Shown here one piece after another: positions 31,423-43,403 of a stretch of 64,000 nucleotides of DNA (positions are counted from its first letter, which is position 1; each line of letters begins with the position of its first letter). The notes under the pieces are model-generated. The model saw nothing but the letters and a program-made list of their open reading frames with translations, made no database searches and was not told where the DNA came from. The stretch is taken from contig JAJTUP010000018.1 of assembly GCA_021399435.1 (NCBI GenBank), positions 620,001-684,000 of the forward strand. The letters run 5' to 3'. The stretch comes from Diaporthe sp. PMI_573 (lineage: Eukaryota; Ascomycota; Sordariomycetes; Diaporthales; Diaporthaceae). The position numbers and the translations under genes are program-made.

Positions 31423-32988
31423 ATGCTCTCCGAGCTGCTATTGCGCCCGGCCATATTGGTCCCTGCATTCTTTGTCATTTATCTCCTCACGTTCTTTCTC
31501 AGACGGTCTCGTCTTCCTGATATTCCCATCATTGGGGCCCGAGAAAGCGACTGGTTTCCTCTCCTACAGGCAAAATGGCGGAACACGAAAGATTTCAGAG
31601 CGGCTATGTTTCAGGCACATTCTCAGTACAGACACCAGCCAGTGCTTGTACCCGTGGCGGGCGAAGGAAACATCGTACTGTTGCCATCTGAAGAAGTCAA
31701 GTTCATTACGGACCAGCCAGATTCAGTACTCGGTTTCAGTGAACGAGCCTTTGAAATATTTCAAGTCGACTACACCTTTCCAGATCCAACGATACCACGA
31801 GTACCGTTACATGAAAGTCTCCTCCGGACAGCCCTAACGCCTCAGATTGGAAGTCTAATACCAAATCTAGCGGCGGAAGCAGCTTGGGCCTTTGAAAAAC
31901 ACTGGGGCACCGACGCCAATTCATGGCATGAGGTATGTGTTTTTGAGAGTATGCGGCACATCGTTGGCGGCGTCGCCAATCGTGTATTCGTTGGGCGTCC
32001 ATTTTGTCGCGACCCAGAACTGGTTAACAACGGCATGGCCTTTGCCATCGATATCCCCCTCAGCTCCACCATCATCAAGCTGTGCTGGAAGCCCCTCCGT
32101 CCGATCTTGGCCCCATTGATCACCATTCCCAATCGTATACATACCTGGCGGTTTCGCAAGATTCTCCTGTCCGAAATAGATCGGCGTCTGCATGACTACG
32201 ATGCGCGCCAGAAGGACCCCAGCGACAAGTCCCTCGGCCCGGAACCCAACGACTTCCTTCAATGGTCAATCCAGCAGGCCAAAGCTCACGGCGATCCGTA
32301 CATGTGGCGCAATCAGACGCTCGCCGATCGTATCCTGGTGGTCAACTTCGCCGCGATCCACACGACGTCGCTTACGTCCACGCAGGCCCTCTTCGACCTC
32401 GTCTCCTCCAACCCATCGTGCATCGACGAGCTGCGCACCGAGGTCGCCTCGGTCCTGCACGCGCACGGCGGGCACTGGAACAAGCAGGCCCTGCGCGAAC
32501 TCGTGAAGCTGGACTCGGCTATCCGCGAGAGCGTCCGCTTCAGTTCCATCCTCTCCGTCGGCCTCGGCCGCGCCGTCACCGCACCAGGGGGGGTAATTAC
32601 CCCCTCTGGTGTGCACCTTCCCCGCGGCACCCTGGTGTCTGTATCGGCGCACTCAATCATGCACGATGAGACAAAATACAAAGGTGCTGACGCTTACGTG
32701 CCCTTTCGCTTCAGCGAGCAGCGCAACCGGGAGGGCCTCGATCACGTTCGGCGCGCCCGCTATGCCCTGCCGACGACAGGCCCGGACTTTTTGGTCTTTG
32801 GCCACGGCAGGCACGCGTGTCCCGGCAGATTCTTCGCGGCGGCGGAGCTGAAGCTGGTGTTGGCACATGCGTTGCTGGAATACGATTTTGAGCCGCTGCC
32901 CCTGAGGCCGGAAAACCAGTGGTATGGAATCACATGTCTGCCGCCGATGACGGCAACTATTAAGGTGAAAAGGCGAGGGAAGACTTGA
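31423..32988 (+). CDS. Cytochrome P450, intronless (ent-kaurene-oxidase/CYP68-like)
   Basis: 521 residues in one exon from ATG 31423. An N-terminal membrane anchor (residues ~9-26) is followed by an RSRLPDIP hinge. The I-helix region reads VNFAAIHTTS, the ExxR motif is ESVR, the PERF position reads FRFSEQR, and the haem loop is LVFGHGRHACPGRF with the ligand Cys near residue 466. The overall pattern (HxCPGRFFA and a Phe-rich C-terminal domain) resembles fungal P450s that oxidise terpenoids, such as the gibberellin-pathway and CYP68 groups. Substrate is unknown. The other three P450s here are multi-exon; an intronless one suggests a different origin or intron loss. It is intact and the rightmost member of the tailoring run. 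Confidence 0.93.
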   Translation: MLSELLLRPAILVPAFFVIYLLTFFLRRSRLPDIPIIGARESDWFPLLQAKWRNTKDFRAAMFQAHSQYRHQPVLVPVAGEGNIVLLPSEEVKFITDQPDSVLGFSERAFEIFQVDYTFPDPTIPRVPLHESLLRTALTPQIGSLIPNLAAEAAWAFEKHWGTDANSWHEVCVFESMRHIVGGVANRVFVGRPFCRDPELVNNGMAFAIDIPLSSTIIKLCWKPLRPILAPLITIPNRIHTWRFRKILLSEIDRRLHDYDARQKDPSDKSLGPEPNDFLQWSIQQAKAHGDPYMWRNQTLADRILVVNFAAIHTTSLTSTQALFDLVSSNPSCIDELRTEVASVLHAHGGHWNKQALRELVKLDSAIRESVRFSSILSVGLGRAVTAPGGVITPSGVHLPRGTLVSVSAHSIMHDETKYKGADAYVPFRFSEQRNREGLDHVRRARYALPTTGPDFLVFGHGRHACPGRFFAAAELKLVLAHALLEYDFEPLPLRPENQWYGITCLPPMTATIKVKRRGKT

Positions 32989-34089
32989 AGTCGGCTTGCA
33001 AATGGTTCCCTGGCTTCTAGGGGGGTACATATATGAATAAGTATCTAGGTAGCTTTCTAATTCTGAGCAAATTGCACAGTGAGATTTTCTCCCTTCCGTA
33101 TTGCAGCCAGAGCACCGACCTCTACGTTGCAGGAGCCAGTTTTACCAGCCCCGCCTCGTGAACAAGCTGAAGCACATCCACAGTATGCGGCTTTCAAGCT
33201 GTTGAACTCCAGCACACCCTTTGAGATGTCGTCTCAGCCATCGCCTATTGAATTGCCGTCAGATTCTGTTGGGCCACCCACCCATCAATTCCAGAGGGAA
33301 TAGTCGCCTGGAAAAGCACTTCAAGAAATTCAAATCACTCTGCACGGGCACAGCTTTAGAACCAGAATACGAATCAGCATATATGTTGGAGAGGAGAGCG
33401 TCATTGTCCCTCCAAGTGGACCATGGACGGCCCGAGTGTTTGAACTTTGTACATTCTATTATTGATGACTGCAGATTCTAGATTGCGTCTGAGGACCAAG
33501 ATTTCCATGTCTATATTTATCTGATTATAGAGCCAGCGGATCATGCTAGATCCATATTGCTACATGTCAGTCATGGGGCTTTCGCGAGGCTGTGAATGTG
33601 GAGCAGCGGATTTGCCCTCCTTCAATGGAGTTCATCTAATTACCATGCAGAGGTTGGCTTTCAAGATATGCTGAGAAATAGCTACACGAGATGCGGATGT
33701 TCACGTCGAAATAAGCGAACGCGTAATTTATCATTCGTCCCACCTGCGGAATAAAGCCCCATAAGCCGTGGTATTATTCCTGGGTCGCGCAGCAGACTGC
33801 AAGGATTTTGGCGTCTCTAGAGAACGAATTTTACTCATTAGGAAGCGCTTCCTAGTTGGAATTCAGGAATGCGGGGTCAAGTGTTTCGTAGAACCCAGAA
33901 ATTCGAGTTTCTTCAGTAAGACCCAACCGCAAAGGGACATGACATGCATAAATCGGACAATCACTGGGGACAAAATAATTGCACTATCGGGCTTAAATCT
34001 GTGTCCTCGCGATTTAGAGATATCAAATGAGCTTTCAAAAAGTTTCCAAAATAAAGCATGCAGTGCAGGCGAAAACAGCAGAAGTTTTA
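32989..34089. other. Gene-free stretch right of the tailoring run
   Basis: Short ORFs only, no motifs. It separates the tailoring genes from the unrelated genes to the right. Confidence 0.5.
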
Positions 34090-36018
34090 CTACCAGTCGA
34101 AATCCATGGCCTCCCTGTCTGTCGATCTGCTCACCGAATTCAAGTCTGCCAATGGCTCAATATCTATTTCAACCACCACCATATTACCGCACGGTGTATC
34201 CGCAATGCAGTCCTGAATGATACCAGTGAGATGTCGCTTCAAAGAATCAAACTGATCCTCCCTGCCGCGGCAGACCAAGTGTTCAGCACGCGTTTTCGGA
34301 GCGACCAGTCGAAAGTGCAAGTACTGGAACTGGGACCAGTCGAGGTGTATCGGAAGCTCCTCCTCCAGTCTGGAGAGGGTCTTGTTCCGGAAGCTCCCCT
34401 CTGGCTTCCAGGAGAAGCTTTGACGCTCGGGATGACGACAGACCACGCGATACAGAAACTCAACCGAGGGCTGCCCTGCCGGCAGCGCCTGGGCTGCGTC
34501 CTTGTTCTCAGTTGGCCTGTCATCGACCACCTCTCTGCCTTCAGGCGGGACTGAGGAGGAGGTGACGTGAATTGGAGAGGACTGTCCTGTTACAGACTTT
34601 ACCTCAATGGAGGCCCGATGAGCTGCCTCATTCAGCGTCTCCTGTGGCAAAGGCCCAGTATGATTGGTACTGTTGCTTGTTTCGGCTGGATCAAGTCCGG
34701 TTTCCGCGTTCAGTTGCTGGACTTGATTGTGTATAAAACGACTTGCGGATTCGCCCTCATCCGTCACCTCGCTGACAGTGGCCCTGTAGGGATTTACTGA
34801 TCCACGACTCCAGGGGGGGAAGATTTCAGAGGTAACCACGTTGTTTGTTTCAGCTGGAGCAGGGCTTTCGACAACCTCTGGGCTTGATTTGCGCTCCGGA
34901 GACTGGATTGCTGCAAAGACCTCCTCATCTGTCGCACGACAGGCTAGGGCGCGCAGCTTCCGCTTACGGGGTGAGGATCTACTCTTCTTTAGGCCAGCAG
35001 GCTGCTTCCCAGCTCTTTTCGACGACATGCTGGCAGAGGCTCTGTCGTCATCTCTGGCCCGCTTGGTAGATGGCTCCATGTTGGCAACAGGGGCGACTTG
35101 ACGACCATCGTTTCCGATGCCTGTTGATATGACTGCAAACATGGGTTGATTCTATCGGCATGTCAGAGAGATTGTATGTTCCCCTGAAGAGTTGAGCCGG
35201 GGCCGAGGTATCTTACCGGTGGGGGTAGGATGCGTGGATCCGGGCTATCAGGGACACGGTATAGGTCTTCGCTAATGTCCCGTCCATTCGCAGGATGTGA
35301 TGGAGCCTCACGCAAAGCCGGATTGGCGACATGATGGTGGGTATCGACGGGTGAGTCGGTGAGGTTGACGAATGTTGATGATCTGCAAAGATTGTCAGAT
35401 GAAGAATCATAGTGGAAGAAGAGCGAGCGACCTGGTCCCATACCGTGGAGTGCCTGGCGCTCCGGCAGCATCACGACTGGCAGACGCAGCGCCCACGACA
35501 TCTGTGTCAATTCCGAGGTCGTGACTAGGACCTCTTCCCCTTGTTGCCTCAAATTCGCCCGCCTTGTCTTTATTCTTCTTGTATTTGATGTTGCGATGTT
35601 GCTGGATGTTCAATCGCCAAAAGAGTTGTCGCATGATCCTCTTGATCCTTGAAGATGATCGATCAGCTTGAGAACAAATTTGATTGGTGAGCGGATGTTC
35701 TTACCGTGCACTATCAGTTGAATACTTGTATCTGTTTTCGCGATGTTGTGAATTGTCGTCGGGCCAAAACAGTCTTCCGTTTCCATGTAGTTCGAGATAT
35801 GATCGAACCATCTCGCCTAGAGCAATTTGATGCTCTCTGGATTTCCAATCATGGATGGAGCTGCCGTCCCATCCTTGGCTACTGACGAACGTCTTTCGGA
35901 AAATCCGAACGCTATCGTAGAATGCTTCACATCTCGATAGCTGAGGGTCACCGTAATCGAGTTCTTGTCGTAGAGCAGTGATGGAAGGAATTGACGTTGG
36001 GTTGATGAGAGACGCCAT
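34090..36018 (-). CDS. Hypothetical protein, four exons, basic nuclear-type region
   Basis: Exons 35705-36018, 35444-35647, 35217-35382 and 34090-35151 join in frame (introns 57, 61, 65 bp) into 581 residues. The N-terminal third is compact and rich in aromatic and charged residues (SRCEAFYDSVRIFRK, MRQLFWRLNIQQHRN). The middle is low-complexity and Ser/Pro-rich with a strongly basic cluster (KKSRSSPRKRKLR) that could be a nuclear localisation signal. The C-terminal 120 residues (from VEFLYRVVCRHPERQSF) look folded. I do not recognise a domain. The ATG at 36018 is followed by an uninterrupted exon. The consistent splicing makes it a real gene; the function is unknown. Confidence 0.72.
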
Positions 36019-36804
36019 GATGATCAGACAAATCTGGCGGCAATGCTGTGTCCGAAGAGAAGAGGAGGAGACGAGAACGGGAGCAGAAAGAGATGGAAAA
36101 TGAGATGAGGATAAGGAGAAAAGGAGAGGAGACAGGGAGAGAAAGAGACCGCCAGGACGAGGAGAGCAAGATGGAGGAAGACGGGAGTCAGGTTCAAGAG
36201 GAAACGAGAGGACGAGGGGACGCAAACATGGAGACGGGGGGATGACGATAGAGAATCCAGGAGGGAGCCGGGAAAGCGAGCCCCCTCCGTCCAAAAAAAA
36301 ACTTGAATACGGGGCACACCCTCCAGGAGAAGAATTTCGCACCTAATCGATCATGTGTGAATGATCATATCAAACAAACCAGGGGTATATGGACAGGGTC
36401 GGAAGCAAACCATTGGTCCGTCAAATGCAGTTGGTTGCTCTGTTTTCCAATCCGGGAATGATGTCCAATTAGTTCTAGGCAGCACACCCAGCCTTCATCT
36501 GGGCGCCCTGCAGGAGGGTTACCATGGCCGCTCCTGACCGTCAGATGATACTTGAAGTTTGAGAAAAACATGTCCTTTTTTTTTTGGAATTATACTGCGG
36601 AAGATTCTCGAATTCAGCGAAGTAGAAAAAGTCGGAAGGGCAGGGAGCTGATTCTGTTTGAGCGGGTTTCCGAAAACTATTTAAAGTGGCGGCGTCTCCC
36701 AGGCTGGCCCAACACTTCTTTCTCTCCAGGCTCCTCCACTTCCGCATAAATTATTCTCACGAAAAAAAAGAACTCAAAAAAACTCCATTAGTCCGCGATA
36801 CATC
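36019..36804. other. Intergenic region with purine-rich strand and divergent promoters
   Basis: At 36040-36240 the plus strand is almost pure purine (GA repeats). It lies directly upstream of the gene on the minus strand, so it is a CT-rich leader of that gene. The right part precedes the small gene at 36805 and contains a CTATTTAAAG string near 36678 that could serve as a TATA element. Confidence 0.5.
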
Positions 36805-37244
36805 ATGTCAGGCCTTGAACCTGTTCACCGTGGCTTCATTTCGCCATTCATGATCTTGATCGCACTGCTAGGGTCAAGAATCATCTATGTACTCGCACTG
36901 GGTGCACTGGTTGAAATTTCCCGACAATGTTACTACTGGTCAGGGCTATCCGGTACGTGAGCTGTCGTTGTCTCGTTGCGGTGCACAAATGAGTGTCTAG
37001 CGATACGGACTAAATCCTTGCAGGAACACAGATGCGAGGGCTGTCCGAGACAGCGACCTCGCAAGTCCAAATGACCGAACCTTCAATATACCCAGTAGAA
37101 GAAAAATCATTTTACAGACAGCCAAACGTGGGCGTCCACGAGTTTCGTAGAGATGCGTCGGTCAAGTTCAATAAAGTTGGGGGCCACATCCTTGTCCGTC
37201 ACAAACATAAACTGATTGATTTTGGCAGTGCTCGACAATTATAA
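36805..37244 (+). CDS. Small two-exon membrane protein, unknown function
   Basis: Exons 36805-36952 and 37024-37244 (71-bp intron, donor GTACGT, branch ACTAAAT, acceptor TTGCAG) encode 122 residues. The first exon is too short to be obvious on its own but supplies the start and a hydrophobic segment (PFMILIALLGSRIIYVLALGALVEI, which I read as one or two membrane helices). The second exon is polar and basic, with a C-terminal RHKHKLIDFGSARQL. No family recognised. The near-ideal splice signals and the exact frame across the join support a real gene. Confidence 0.5.
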
Positions 37245-39265
37245 CCCCCCCGAGGACCGAAGTTATTCACAAATTCTAGGCGAAAGAACAAGTTTAGATT
37301 TTGGTCTTACGATGATGAGGACCCAGATCTTGTCAAAAGTGGGTGGATATTAGAGACTTTCTGGGCTAGGCAGGCATGTGTTTGGTCAGCGAGATGGAAG
37401 CTGTACACTGTGATTGATGTGAAAGTTTGGCGTTTTTGTTTCGCGCACGCAGTCCACGTAGTCAAATCGAATGAATTGGGCTGAAGTCCTTGGTCTGCCA
37501 GAAGAGTCCAGGGCCCAGGTTGCAAAATGCCGCGTCCATTTTGTCCGAGGCAACCTGCATAGAATTGGGGTTGTTACGTATTCCCGTAGTCCTACGACGT
37601 CTGTTACTTGTGCGCTGTTGGCTTGTTGATGTACTTCATGAGGCATGATTTTCTGGTTTGGGACAATTCATGTGCCAACAAGTACGTCAGATCACCGGAT
37701 CCACCGTTAGGCGCGCGCTTAAAAAGTTACGCTGAACGTCGACCGTAGAGCCAAACGGTGTTCCCGCTGCACGTGCTGAAGCCGAAACACATTTTAGATA
37801 AACATTGCTTCGATATCTGGAACATCGGTCACCCACTGACAGATAAATCTTTTCCAGGCACCAGGCCTGAAGAAATCACTCTTAAGACAGGGCTCGTTCT
37901 CATATCAGGGCATCAGTGCCAAGAACCTTGGGAGCAACCCTGGACCAGTCGCCTAACTGTGCCACCCAACAACATCAATCTGGTCCGAAAACCTGTGTTG
38001 CCATCCCAAAATGGCTGGTCTCGAACGCGTGTGCCCCTGCACTGCCTCTCCGAGTCATGCGTCGGAAATGAATATTGCGGCTAACGGAATGATATGTGAT
38101 AACTGTTTCCCATCATCCAACTCACTCCTTAACATTGTAGTTCTGGCACTCCGGCGGCATACGACGTTCCCCCACAAGTCCCTTCTGTTCGATTGACATG
38201 CCGAGGGTCGAATACCGAAAAACGTTGGCTCCACCATCTGCTCAGAACCCCGCCGGTACCAGTCGACCGGGATTATTGGCAACCAACAGTGCTTACTGCA
38301 TGAAGTTGGGTACTCCGCTGGCCCTGGTACTTCAAATCACCTAACTGTTGGTCCTCGCTTGGTACTGTGCACTCGGATAAATGATACTACAGATAGCTCG
38401 CATTTTCTTGATCTTCGGAGTTGCAGCGTTGTGGCGTACCCATTTGCTGTAAGACAAAGCATAATTTCCAAGTGCACAGGGTCTTGTCTCAATTCGGTCC
38501 TTGTAGTACGTACTCCGGTCGAGTAGCAGTCCTGTCGATGGCTAGACAATCAATGGACTAAACGTCTGCAGCCTGCTGCGGGAAAATCCAACGACAGACG
38601 TTCTGTAGACCAGATCCCAGTTGCTGCCGTCTCCAGCTAACCTGGATTCAGACCCATTTGCCCTGCAACGTCTTGTGCCCTGGAACTTGAGACCACAGGA
38701 TTCTACGAGTACTTCTGTAAATACTTCTCTATCCCCATGGCGGCGCGGGTAATTATTTTCCACCACGTAAAAGACTTGAGTGTCCATGCCGAAACGTCCT
38801 TGTGCCTTCCACTTGCTACCCAGATATGTGTCCGTTTCAGCAAAGTTGTTCGGATCGGCATCAAATCTGCTTCGACGGATGCACGCCGGACGTTGACGAC
38901 CAACCAGGGTCTAACCCCCGGGGTTTTATTCATATCTACACATCGTCCGTGTTTCTGACTTTGCAACAATTACAGTAAATTTTACTATGCAAGGCCGTAG
39001 ACAATGACTTTCCAATCTCTTAACTTATAAACTAGTATTCACTTAGAAGTTACCATTTCAAACTACAAGTCTTAGCGTTAGGCTGACACTATCACAATAC
39101 CCAAGCTAGTCTGACGCCGTCAAGCACCATGTTAAAGTGACTTCGCTATGTGATTCAGGAACAGATTTCCCAAAATGGGCAACGATAAAAGCTGCCAAAT
39201 CCCAGAGCACAAGATCTGGCTTTGCCATAAACGCACAACCATCACAACGCCAACGTACAGTGGAG
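37245..39265. other. 2-kb gene-free stretch
   Basis: No ORF with motifs or plausible exon structure on either strand, and no repeat found by eye. Confidence 0.5.
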
Positions 39266-40276
39266 ATGACCAACAACAAAGCCAACATGAACGACGAGGA
39301 CGTCCCCATTGATGTCAAGGTCGATGCTGTCGTGGTAAGTCATGCCTAACACCAGCAGACACATTCATACTTTGAAGGAGACTGCCTCTTGACCAGACGC
39401 AGGCTCCCCCAAAGATGTGAATCTACAGCTGACAGCATTCCAACAGAGTCGCATGAAAGAGGTGCTTTCCTTCTCAACCACCATGACCGAGGTATTTCAT
39501 CTAAACCACTTGGGCAGACTTGGCCATCTCCTCGAGAGGCCAACCCGGTCGCTGACAGTTCGCAGTCGCCCTTGCTGGCCCTGCCGGCGGAGATCCGCAA
39601 CATGATCTACTTCATGGTCATTGATGATATCCCCACAATGGCTGATCAGAATCAGCGCCCAGTCGGCGAGTTCAGCCCGTGCCAGCCCGCGCTCGCCAGG
39701 GCCAACCGGCAGCTCCGCCACGAGGTCCTCCCCATTTTCTACAGCAGCAAGAGCTTCGGCATGCGCATCTACCCCAAGACACACGGCGAGGTCGACGAGG
39801 TTTGGAATAAGTTCCTCGGTTCCTTTGGCGCGCTCATCACTGGTTTGGATGGCGCTTCCCACCTCTCGCACGTTCAAAACCTCGAAGTCGAGCTCTGGCA
39901 CCCCGCCCCGAATGTTCCCCGTCCTTGGGGGTTCAGAACAGTGACCCAGAGCCTCCCCGACCACAACAATCAACCCGACTTTTTCCCTCTCAACATGAGC
40001 AATTGCGTCTACCTCCAGTTTGGAGCTCGCCGTAGGCTGCTCAAACAAACGGTTGGCGGTGGGGACACCGACTGGACCGATCGAGACGCGGTCACAGCCG
40101 TCCTCAAGACCGGTATCGTGGACCAGCGCCGATACCTTGACGCTTACAGACTTGAGCGCTTCTGGGTGACATACCCGTTCGAGCGGTTGGTGGACCTGGT
40201 GATGATGATTGCCGCCGAGTGCAAGGAAGCTGGCCGTGTCGTCCGCATCGGAACTTCCTTCGCCCACCAGGACTGA
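39266..40276 (+). CDS. 2EXR/F-box-like domain protein
   Basis: The core is certain: an open frame ending at 40276 that contains SPLLALPAEIRNMIYFMVI, the signature start of fungal 2EXR/F-box-like proteins, then LARANRQLRHEVLPIFYSSKSF, where the family has its conserved Leu-Arg-Glu/Phe-Tyr pattern. The 5' end is a model: ATG 39266, exon 1 to 39334 (donor GTAAGT) spliced to 39518, giving 275 residues in frame. Other acceptors between 39388 and 39500 are possible, and the open frame before 39518 lacks an ATG. The family is large in filamentous fungi and its function is unknown; a scaffold role in ubiquitin ligases is only suggested by the F-box resemblance. Confidence 0.75.
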
Positions 40277-40635
40277 TGAAAAACTCTCAAAGGACCGCGC
40301 TTGCATCCGGTCAGGTGATAGCATCCTAATGGGCTGAACTCGGTGATGAAGGGACGAACACTGCTGACGTCTGGCTATCATTCTGCTGTTTTGGAACTTG
40401 ACCTTCGTCGACTCCAATGAGAGACCGACAAGAGAAGGACCTGGCCTTGAAAATATATTAAAGCACCTGTTCTGTAGCAAATTATAAAGTCTAGATATGA
40501 GAAAGACGACATGCTTGGCAAAAGAATCAAACATGTGAACCAAGAATGCTATCAAGAGCTCTCTGATCAGCCAACAATATGTGTACAGTAATATGTAATT
40601 AATATTTACAAGGTTATCAAGCTATATTTACTTGC

Positions 40636-41942
40636 TTAGGAGCATGTACCGAATCCCGGCTGGCAACCAGTACCGCAGTACGCGGTCGACGCCCCACAGT
40701 ATCCGTACTGGCTGCAGCAGTTCCCAAACTCGGAACCCTGGCACGTCTGCGCGGTCGTGCCACCACAGTTCCCGTCCAGGCTGACGTTGTTGCCCGTGCC
40801 AGTCGACTCGTACAGCTTGATCGAGTTGAACAGCCAGTACGCATTCTTAAAGGCGTCAGGGTGGCCGGCCGCGAACGCACGGCAGGTGCTCTCCACGCTG
40901 CTGCAGGACGTCACGGCCTTCCAGGTGCCGTCGTCGATCATGGAGCCGCAGAAGTCGGTGTTGATGATGATGGTCTGTTTCTGGAAGTTGTCGCCCACGC
41001 TGCACCCGCCGTTGGACGTCTTGAAGTCGGACGACGCCGTGCCCCAGCTCTCCGGGTTGGGAGACCCGCTGGTCAGGTCCGCGGGCACGGAGGCCTTGGG
41101 CCACGACCAGATGCGCAGGCGGTCATTCTGCAGGTATGTGGCGTACACACCGCCGCCTGCGGCGTTCAGGGCGTCGCCGTATGACTGGGCGTTTCCTGTT
41201 GAGCCGCATCCATCCCTGGTGATATAATGTGAGCCTCTCGGTCAACATCTTTCCTTAGCATTATTGCTTACCAGTTTGTAGAAGCATCACTGCAGTCACC
41301 GCCAAGGGCACAGTTCGGCCTTTCGTCTGAGCCCCCAACATTGGTAAATCGGCAGGCACTGCATGTGTGCAACGACACAATGTTCCTCTCCTGCAGCCCG
41401 GCGGCGCCGCCTCCCTCGATGATGTCGATCTCACCCATGGGGTTCTCGCCGAAGTTGTACGACCAGAAAGCTGGCCAGATGGCGCACCCGTTGGCCGGCA
41501 TGTGTGCAATATCGGCAACCAATAGCGAACCCGGGCCAAATGTCTCCTTAGACTCCAGACGGACCGAGGCTCGGCCTTGGTCTGAAGTAGAGTGCTTGGT
41601 GGTGTAGTCCACGCCCAGGTATACTTGGCCGTTCGATTGCACTTTTGTCAGGCCCTTGGACGACGCGGCTGAGGCTGACTGATAGTCGACGAAGCCATCG
41701 GTTGGGTCTCCTGACGGAATGCCTATGCTGTGAAAGTAGGCCGTCTAGAATATGACAACGCAATTAGTTTCAAGTAACAAATTCATTAAGCTGAAATCGT
41801 TGCATCTTACATCTCTGAAGTAAAACTGGTCGAGGAAGTTTGAGCCACTGTAGGTCCGTTTTAAGTTGAAAGCGGCGGAGACTGGCGAAACCTCCAGACT
41901 CAACGCCAGAATAACGGCTGCGACCTGACCCTTGAAACCCAT
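40636..41942 (-). CDS. Secreted GH16 glucanase with CBM18 chitin-binding module
   Basis: Exons 41811-41942, 41272-41744 and 40636-41215 (introns 66 and 56 bp) encode 394 residues. A signal peptide (MGFKGQVAAVILALSLEVSPVSA) directs secretion. The GH16 jelly-roll domain has its nucleophile and acid/base in GEIDIIEG, with upstream AIWPAFWSY and downstream DGCGSTGN motifs typical of fungal endo-beta-1,3(4)-glucanases. The last ~40 residues form a hevein-type CBM18 module with the full cysteine pattern (NCGG, GNCCSQYGYCG, YCGTGC, GTC). It probably trims beta-glucan in its own or another fungus's wall, held on chitin by the CBM18. All joins are in phase and no defect is seen. Confidence 0.93.
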
Positions 41943-42880
41943 GGCTGCGAGAATTATTTGCTGGCGTGCTGATAAGTGATGGGATGGCCAGACAAGACTG
42001 ACTGGAAAACCGGGAAACGAGGTGCTCACGACACTTGATCTTATAGTCTATATGGCCAATCGTAGTTGTCAGGGCAGGATTAGACTATACGAGCTAATTA
42101 CATCCTTTCGGGCCACTCCGGCTTAAACTGGAGATCCGGGGAACGGCTAAGAACATCTAGGTCGTCCAGGCAGCCTTTTATTGAATCCTTCCTTCTAGAA
42201 CCCGGCTGTCCTTCGCAAAAAGAAAAGTCTTCTGCTTACATTCAAGTCCGAGGTCACGCCAAGCATGAATCGAATCCTCCCACTGGTCCATTAAGAGCAG
42301 GGTGGGGACCTCCTATAAAGCGTAACCAAGTTCAGTCCGTTCTGGGCTGCTGGGCATAAGCCAAATGGAACTCGACCATACCACATTAAGCCACAGGGAA
42401 GACTTTCTATTCCACCACGCGTCCTCCTTCCCGCGAGCGGGCATTGTCTAGGGGTCATGAGAAAGTGCCAGCCTATAGCAGGTGGCCTTTTCCAGGCTGC
42501 CTGAAAAAGAGTGGAAACTCCCGAAATGAATGCTTGGCATCAGGGAATGCTTGCGTGCATAATACCAAGTAATGAGTATTCCACTTGACCAAATCCTTCG
42601 GGACTCGGGCCACGTGCGCTGACTACCGATCAGTGAAAATGCCGGGGACGCTTAGCCCGTCTCATCCTGCAATGCTGCAATGCAATTGTCAGTATCGAAT
42701 GTCTCGAACCAGGAGGGGTGGGATGTCAAAGGTGTCTATGGGACAATTTTTGACAATTATTGCTCACCTAGCGGGCCTGCCGGCTCCATGAGGATCGACT
42801 TCTCCACCAGCATCATGTTCTCGGCCGAATGTGGTATCCTCCTCCTCTGTAACCCTTACCTTGTCGATATTTGGTTCGCA
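41943..42880. other. Upstream region of the glucanase gene
   Basis: Promoter of the GH16 gene on the minus strand. No supported gene; short ORFs only. Confidence 0.45.
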
Positions 42881-43190
42881 TCAAGGACTCTTGAACAACA
42901 ACTTGGTCTCCAGTTGCCGGTCAAACCTTCGGTATGCCTCGGGCGCCTAGTCGAGCCCGACAAACTCCTTGACGATGAAGCTCGGCCGCACAAACCCGCT
43001 CTTGACCAGCTCAAACAGAACCGGCGCAAGACCCAGGACGTCCACGATGTCGCCCTGGATGTGCCACCTTTTGTTCTGGTACCCTGATGACCTAGGGGTA
43101 ACAATGATGTGCGGGACGAGGTCCGGCAGGGGTACAAAGAGACGTGTGGCGAGGACATAGACGATTTTCCCGGCTCGCGCTGAGGTATAC
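42881..43190 (-). pseudogene. Relic of a zinc-type alcohol dehydrogenase (C-terminal part)
   Basis: Read on the minus strand, one frame gives a stretch typical of the end of medium-chain dehydrogenases: GDIVDVLGLAPVLFELVKSG, then RPSFIVKEFVGLD, and after an in-frame stop (TAG at 42947-42949) APEAYRRFDRQLETKLLFK and a normal stop at 42881-42883. The nucleotide-binding fold and zinc-ligand region are missing. It is a truncated, nonsense-mutated remnant. The family call rests on the C-terminal pattern alone. Confidence 0.55.
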
Positions 43191-43403
43191 CTATCTGGCC
43201 CTGGTTATCATCGCCTCGGCATCTCAATGGTTTGCATGCTGTAAATGTGATCGGTATTTCAATTTTGAAGAACTAATATTTGGTCATTGAAATCATGCCT
43301 CTCAGGCGGATCTATGCTTGCGACTACCCCGTCAGTTCCGGTCCAGTGTGGCCTGCGTAATCGTTCTCTAGCTATCCACGCTCTTGAAGCTGCGGCGTAC
43401 ATC

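Noticed and set aside
1..33000. A Starship-type giant element carrying the tailoring genes
   Set aside because: No captain tyrosine recombinase (DUF3435) or matching element ends are visible in the window.
36040..36240. Purine-rich ORF of Glu/Arg repeats on the plus strand
   Set aside because: It is the complement of a CT-rich leader upstream of the minus-strand gene starting at 36018, a common fungal promoter feature.
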